Positions 58,670 to 64,000 of a DNA stretch of 64,000 nucleotides are shown here, piece by piece. A model generated the notes under the pieces. It saw only the letters and a program-made list of their open reading frames with translations, was not told the origin of the DNA and did not search any database. Location: positions 1 through 64,000 of the forward strand of contig JALIZF010001460.1 of the NCBI GenBank assembly GCA_029948255.1, read 5' to 3'. The stretch comes from Telmatactis stephensoni (lineage: Eukaryota > Cnidaria > Anthozoa > Actiniaria > Isophelliidae). The first letter of the stretch is position 1; each line of letters begins with the position of its first letter. The translations under genes were made by a program, and so were the position numbers.

Positions 58670-60130
58670 ATATCAATACAATACAATAAAACACAATAAC
58701 TTTATTATTGGTACTTTGGTATTTTCATACATGGTCCAATAATTAAATAAAAAACAACAAAGAATAATGCATATTTCTAAATATATATAAGTATATCATC
58801 TAACTCCAGGTCTGATTCAAATCTATACTTGTTGAGTTTGACATCACTACTTGAAATTAGTTGTATTTGTATATATATATATAGATATATATTTAAAATA
58901 TTAACAGTAACTGTAAGTAATACAGTAACAATTATATTCATTTTGTATTTGTAACTAATTTAACTAACCTATAGCATTCTAGTAGTTCGTATATATATTG
59001 ACTACTTATTTTTATTATATTTTCATCCTTCATATTTATTATATATTTAAATAAATTTTGGTAATCAAACAACTCAAATATTGAGTTTGTTTCTAATATT
59101 TTGTTCATGAATTGTTTTCCAATTTCAATAAAATTATTGTTGGAACATTTGAAAAAATAGTGAAATTCATCGCCAATTTCTCCACTTTCACAAATGTCAC
59201 ATTTCCTTTTATCCCTTTCAATATTCAAATGTCTTCCTTTTTCAATTGGGAAGCTATGGGCAGACATTGTAAACTTTGAAACGGATGATCGTACTTTAAA
59301 ATCTTTGATCATATCTAAATATTCCTCAAAATGAGGTTTGTATTTTACACTTAAAAATAATTCTACTTTTGATATAATTTCCTCTGATCTTATTCTCTCT
59401 GTTTCTTTTTCCCAGTCACGCATGTAAATGTTTTTAAGAAAAGTACTAAATTGTCTGGTAAATGATTTGTCATGAATTTCCATTAAATTAGATTGACCTA
59501 ATTTTACTAAATAGGATAAAGTAGTATACCAAGAAAAATGTCCACTATCATTCAAATTTTTAGAAATCCGTAATGCTTGTGAAAGAATGGGATTTTCTTG
59601 ATGACTAATCAAATCGGAGTGAAAAAGTTGATCATTGAAATATAGATAGAAATATGTAAAGGGAAACGATTTAATTCTGCTCTAACTGCCAATGTTGTGG
59701 TTTTTGAATTAACACCAAGAATCATTTTGCACATTTTGAGATGTAGCTTTTCACTTATTAGATTAGCTGTAAATATATTGTCTTTAAACTTTGAAAAAGA
59801 ATTAATATTCTTTATATATCCTCCCCATACTTCACTATTATAGAGTAAAACCGGACGTACGAGAGTGTCAAATAATTTCAAATGTAATTGAATAGAGGTA
59901 CCATTTTTTGGATTAAAATCTTTTAAAATACTGAAAACAACTCTGAGACCTTTGTTGTAAGCGTTTTCCTGGTTTACGGCAAAAGAACCTGAAGGAGTTA
60001 AAGTTGTTCCCAGATAAGTAAAAGAGAAAACTGTAGGAATTTTTTCATTTCCAAAAGTGCAGTTAACTTCTTTTTTATGACCTGCTTTATTAAATACCAT
60101 TGATTTCGTTTTCTTTGTATTTATTGCTGC
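58670..60130 (-). pseudogene. LINE 3' end: reverse transcriptase C-terminal half
   Basis: The first frame (about 60130-59609) reads INTKKTKSMVFNKAG, then FTYLGTTLTPSGSF, VRPVLLYNSEVWGG and KMILGVNSKTTTLAVRAELN, the thumb region of LINE reverse transcriptases. A frame change near 59610 leads to the second frame (59612-58938), which continues to WYTTLSYLVKLGQ and a CCHC-like finger (CDICESGEIGDEFHYFFKC), ending at TAA 58938. A 3' UTR of about 250 bp ends in TATTG repeats (58670-58685), the likely LINE tail. The polymerase active site is missing; the left break at 60130 is abrupt. This is a 5'-truncated, frameshifted copy. Confidence 0.85.
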
Positions 60131-60600
60131 GAGCGAAGCGAGTAGCCTCCTATTCGGAACACAGTGTAATCTGTGGATGTCACTAGACGAGCATGCGATA
60201 CATACGATCAGCGGTTCAAGTCCATACCGTATCGAGAGTCGATTCAAGGATGTCACTAGACGAGCACGCAATACATTCGATCAGCGGTACAAAATTTTTG
60301 CATGAATAGCTGTTGACAGACAAATTAAAGGTCTTTACTACTGCGGCTTGTTGAACTACAGGCAACCAGTGTACGGTTCGAGGTGCGTCTTGTTAAAAAG
60401 TTTATTAACGACAACATGTCAATCGCTCTTACTGTAGCGACAGCTAATCTAAATGTCCTTTTTACGGCCGATTTTGGGCTCCCTTTTACATGGGCACGAG
60501 TGAACGCACGAGTGCGTCTAGTTACTCGTGCCCAGGCCTTTAGGCCGGGAACGAGTTATAAATTGCAAATGTTTTTTCTCTCGTCGTCCACGAGAATGCA
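60131..60600. repeat. Mixed repeat segment
   Basis: GTCACTAGACGAGCATGCGA and GTCACTAGACGAGCACGCAA occur at 60179 and 60253 as a ~75-bp direct repeat. GCACGAGTGAACGCACGAGTGCGTCTAGTT at 60491 also occurs near 49743. The segment 60520-60580 repeats 47451-47510. Confidence 0.65.
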
Positions 60601-60799
60601 GCATTATTGAGTCAGCATTCTTCAGTTCGGGATATTGCCTTTTCGGGAAGAACAAATGACGTCACGAATCTATTGTCTTGCCGAAAAATACCGAAAATTT
60701 GATAAAATATTCAGCAAAAAAGACCGCCTTGTTTTGAAATCAATTCCAGGACTCTCACGGCCGACATACGGGACCTTTTTAAGCCTTTTCGAAGAAGAA

Positions 60800-60910
60800 A
60801 GCAATATGGCGGCGTTCTGAGTAGAAGAGAGTCACAACAAGCATTTTATACGGATATTTTCAACGACAGAACATCACGTCCGCCGCCATGTTTGGTGTTT
60901 GCTTCTGGTA
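60800..60910 (+). promoter_or_regulatory. Candidate YY1-type promoter and first exon
   Basis: CAATATGGCGGCG near 60803 and GCCGCCATGTTTGG near 60884 match the YY1 motif in opposite orientations. The second overlaps an ATG followed after about 20 bases by a perfect donor (CTG|GTAAGT at 60909). This is the usual layout of a short first exon in animal TATA-less genes. No following exon was recognised before the window ends, so the gene itself is unknown. Confidence 0.35.
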
Positions 60911-61393
60911 AGTGCTAACTTTAATCTTGATTTTCATTTCTTTGGACAATTCTGTCGCTATTAAGAGTAATTTTTAACGATTCTCGTATGCATGGTGCGT
61001 GTTTTTGCTAAGTTTCGTGGATGGTAACCACCTAGGAAAAATGGTAACTCTTGTAGAATGACTAGTGGTATTAAGTGCAGTGAGTTGTATTGTGTAGTGT
61101 ACTGTATTGGGATTGAGGTTTTGGGCCCTCGATTGTCCGATTGTTCCGTAAAGCCATGATTTTAACCATGGAAGCTCTAGAAGTTTACATATTTTCTGTC
61201 GTAGTCGGCGACAACGAAATTTCTGGATAAATTCTCCGCAGAAAAAGCATCATGACGGTTGAAGATTGTATATATCGTGTACTAGGATTATCTCTCTTAG
61301 GACCATATCCATATAAGTATTATTTTCAAGCTGTAACTGGACGTTGTTTTTTTTTTAGATGGAAAATCACGTCTACATTGTACCAATTCACAT
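60911..61393. other. Possible first intron
   Basis: Non-coding; it would be intron sequence if the candidate first exon at 60.9 kb is real. Confidence 0.3.
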
Positions 61394-61686
61394 TGGGCTA
61401 TTGCATTTTACATCCGCAGTCTCCCTGTTGAGGACATGTTTTCCAAAATAACCCCTACTCCCTTGGATTTTCCATTTATTTTGGTGAATTTTAGACCCTA
61501 CTTTTTTGAATTTCCATGCATTTTCAAGAATTTTAGACCCTACTCCCCTGGATTTTAATTTCAAGTAGATTTTCAATGGAAATCGAGGGGACCCATGGAA
61601 TTGCAGAGGGGTTTTAGTACCCCTACTTCCCTGGAATTCCATGTGTCTTCAACAGGGGGAGTGCGGATAAAAAATACAATAGCCCA
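61394..61686. repeat. MITE with TGGGCTATTG ends
   Basis: TGGGCTATTGCATTTTACAT plus CCGCAGTCTCCCTGTTGA is inverted at right as TCAACAGGGGGAGTGCGGAT and CAATAGCCCA. The interior repeats ATTTTAGACCCTACT and CCCTGGAATT words. It is 293 bp and non-coding. Confidence 0.8.
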
Positions 61687-63056
61687 TTTTCATCAAATGC
61701 TTTTATGATAGCATGTCATTTACTGCCATGTTCCCACAAACTCACCCAAAAACCTGTGTTTGCTTATTCCAACTTTTTTTCACTTTATAGGTTGATGAAA
61801 TCTAAGATATAACTCTACATATGGCAGATTTGATTATTTCAGTAGCTATATGAAGTAGTACTGTATTTCTACCACTATTGCTATGTAAAACCACTCTATC
61901 CCTGAGAGTGGGGATTTGACATTACAACAATTACTGACTAGTGCATTAACCTATTCACCATTCCAGTTTTAACAATTCATTTGTCCTTTTATTCAGCTTT
62001 TCAACTGAAATATAATCCAGTGTACTAAGAGTGCTGTCAATACACCTGTGAACTATGTGTAACATTTTAGTTGGGTGTACATGTACATATATTGTCTGTT
62101 AAATTGGTGTGCCAACAAGCATTAAAATATATGTACATGTATTTCCCCATTTTCCTAGGTTTATTGAAAGCACTTGGATTCAGACAAGCTTATTTAATGT
62201 AACATGATTTTGCTCTAACAAGTTGTAATGTAAATTTGGGTTTTAGGACTCCCCCAGGCAAATTTTAACTGAAATTTGGACATTTTTTATAAAGTTTTGA
62301 CAAATCTCCCCATTTTTGAAAACTGTCATTTATTAGTTCTTCCATGTTTGCTAAAACATGATCATTATATAAAAACTATATATTTTGTTGGATACATTTT
62401 CTTTACAATTTGAGCCTAGTACACTCAATTACCCCAACAATCTGAAAACAGCTATATATAATTCCAGATAAAATCACTTCAAATTATTGTAGGCAACGAA
62501 AACAAAGAAATCTCAAGAAGTAACCCTTTTTAAAAATTATAATCAATGAAGATTAATTTGCAAGGAAAAAATATGTTATCATAATTTGAATTTGTTAGAG
62601 TTAAAATAAACACCCAATTTACAGTTGTTCTCATCTCCAATCTGTGGATAAATATGCTATGAATTGATGATATATGTTTAAGGGTAGGGTCTGGGTAGTT
62701 TTTACAACACAGTATAGAGTCAAAAACTAAAATCAGGAGCAAGTCTTTGTACACATCCTGTAATGGAAACAATTACAAACTTCCCAAACTCTGGTAGAGC
62801 CGGCCATATGTTCAATGGAATACAAGAAGGAAAGGGAAATGGCTGCCAGAATATTACATTCTTCTTGTAAAATTTTTGATTGTCTGTTTGGGGATGGTTG
62901 ATCCAACTGACTGGTGCACAAATTCTTGGAAACAAGTATCGTATAAACGGTTGTATTCACTTGTACATATTATCTGCGGTGTATATTAAAGTTTCGGCTG
63001 GCTCACACAAGCTGGTTGGTTCCTTTTCTCTGTGTCCTTGACTCTTAGGGAGCATT
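61687..63056. other. Non-coding, AT-rich
   Basis: No gene, RNA or clear repeat is seen. Two overlapping minus-strand frames at 62720-62960 share the same bases and neither looks like a known protein. Confidence 0.4.
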
Positions 63057-63306
63057 CATTTTTTAGAAGGGGGGGGGGGGGGGGGGGGTGGGCTGGAGGA
63101 ATTGAGGGGTGGGCCAAAAGAAATTTACTCTATGAAAGGGGGTGGGTCATGTTTTTCTGAAAGTTAAACCAGGTCAAGGGACCCTATTTTCATATTTTGA
63201 AGTGGGGTGGGTCATCAATATAGTTCAATTCCTTACCATGGGGGCTTGCATTTTTTTGTATTTGATTCCTGCAATTCCCCCCTCCTAAAAAATGAACGCT
63301 CCCTTA
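63057..63306. repeat. MITE with AGGGAGCATTCATTTTTTAG ends
   Basis: The left end AGGGAGCATTCATTTTTTAG followed by a run of about 20 G is inverted at right as CCCCCCTCCTAAAAAATGAACGCTCCCT. TTA or TTAA lies at both flanks. The interior has three GGGTGGGTCAT-like words. It is about 250 bp and non-coding. Confidence 0.8.
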
Positions 63307-64000
63307 AATGATTTAAAATGAAGCCTATTTACTTTTTGGATCACTTGGCATCTTATATGCTGGGGAAATAGGATCGCTATGCATAGTTCAGTAAGTTATA
63401 TAAATCGAAAACTTTCATAAACAAACCCTTTCAAATTAGTTAGCGCAAAACCTTGAAGGCGTAGGTATGCAATATATAGTTGAGTCGTACATCTCCAAAT
63501 AACAACTAAGTTTATTCTATAGAAACAACAAAAGTTACAGAGTAATACTGTTTAATTCCATACAATTTATGTGAACTTACAGCTGAGGAGCCCTGATAAT
63601 GAATTCTTTCATATCTCTTGCCTTTAATACCATCTTCGGCGATAACTAACTTGACTTAGAACTCCTTGCTAGAAAAAAAAACACCATAAACCAAAAGCCA
63701 CTGAAGCATTTGGCTATTATATGCGTACCTACAACGCTTTGGTTCTCTGTCAAGTTGAAAAATGGCCATCCGAACTTCAAAGTAAGGGCACAAAGACGTT
63801 TCCCCATCCTAGCCTTGATTCCCCTTCAGAGCCGCCATATTGAATTCTCTATGATGGCCGAGTGGAATTTAGAAGGAGCCTAGGTTCGAATGTTTTGAAT
63901 CATGACGTATTTCTATTGTTTCAACTTCTTCCCGAAAAGGCAATATCCCGAACTGTTATTAGGGCAATTCAATTTCGTGTATTGGCAAGGTATATCAGAA
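63307..64000. other. Non-coding to window end
   Basis: GCCGCCATATTG near 63831 matches the YY1 consensus. CTTCCCGAAAAGGCAATATCCCGAACTG (about 63929-63956) is the reverse complement of a segment at 60622-60651, so these may be two ends or two copies of one repeat about 3.3 kb apart. No gene is supported. Confidence 0.4.

Noticed and set aside
62720..62960. Two overlapping ~75-aa minus-strand frames
   Set aside because: They cover the same bases in different frames, lack motifs and have no splice partners.

Overview
This window is nuclear DNA from an animal, most likely a cnidarian (probably an anthozoan). The inference rests on AT-rich sequence, genes split by GT-AG introns whose phases match exactly, a calcipressin (RCAN) gene typical of animals, and a dense load of short inverted-repeat transposons, tRNA-like palindromes and LINE/gypsy remnants. 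No species can be named from the sequence alone. There are no operons, Shine-Dalgarno sites or CRISPR arrays.

From 2 to 25 kb lie two large genes arranged head to head. On the minus strand is a nine-exon gene (605 aa) whose N-terminal half resembles the DUF3987 family, a P-loop-like family better known from bacteria and phages. On the plus strand, about 0.6 kb away, is a single-exon 135-aa ORF. It is followed by a nine-exon gene (653 aa) with the order of a KDZ-type (Kyakuja/Dileera/Zisupton) transposase relative: CxC5-like and CxC6-like cysteine clusters, a chromo-like segment, and a DDE-type nuclease core with candidate D, D and E residues in place. Both large genes are intact and rich in introns, so they are either domesticated transposon genes or the cargo of one large element.

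From 25 to 33 kb is the RCAN (calcineurin regulator) gene, three coding exons and 224 aa. Its introns are packed with transposons. One 2.4-kb element begins at intron position 7, directly after the exon 2 splice donor, and a MITE ends about 54 bp before exon 3. A roughly 196-bp tandem repeat lies just upstream of the gene.

From 33 to 45 kb are mainly foldback elements and MITEs, including one with two arms of about 430 bp. The only clear gene is a two-exon SAM-dependent methyltransferase (minus strand, 293 aa) whose single coding intron carries a large CCAA-type minisatellite. Two LINE remnants (endonuclease and reverse-transcriptase tail) and an inverted pair of tRNA-like sequences follow.

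From 45 to 64 kb is a nested transposon landscape. It holds a 914-bp TIR element encoding a small protein that resembles the N-terminal header of Crinkler (CRN) proteins. It also holds a complete, apparently very young Ty3/gypsy element with 129-bp LTRs that match by eye, a 5-bp target duplication and an open 1336-aa Gag-Pol. That element is inserted inside an older SGNH-esterase ORF of LINE type. Further LINE ORF1 and RT fragments, MITEs and a possible YY1-type promoter with a first exon at about 60.9 kb complete the window. A TGACGTCA (CRE) octamer recurs in the arms of several unrelated MITEs across the window.
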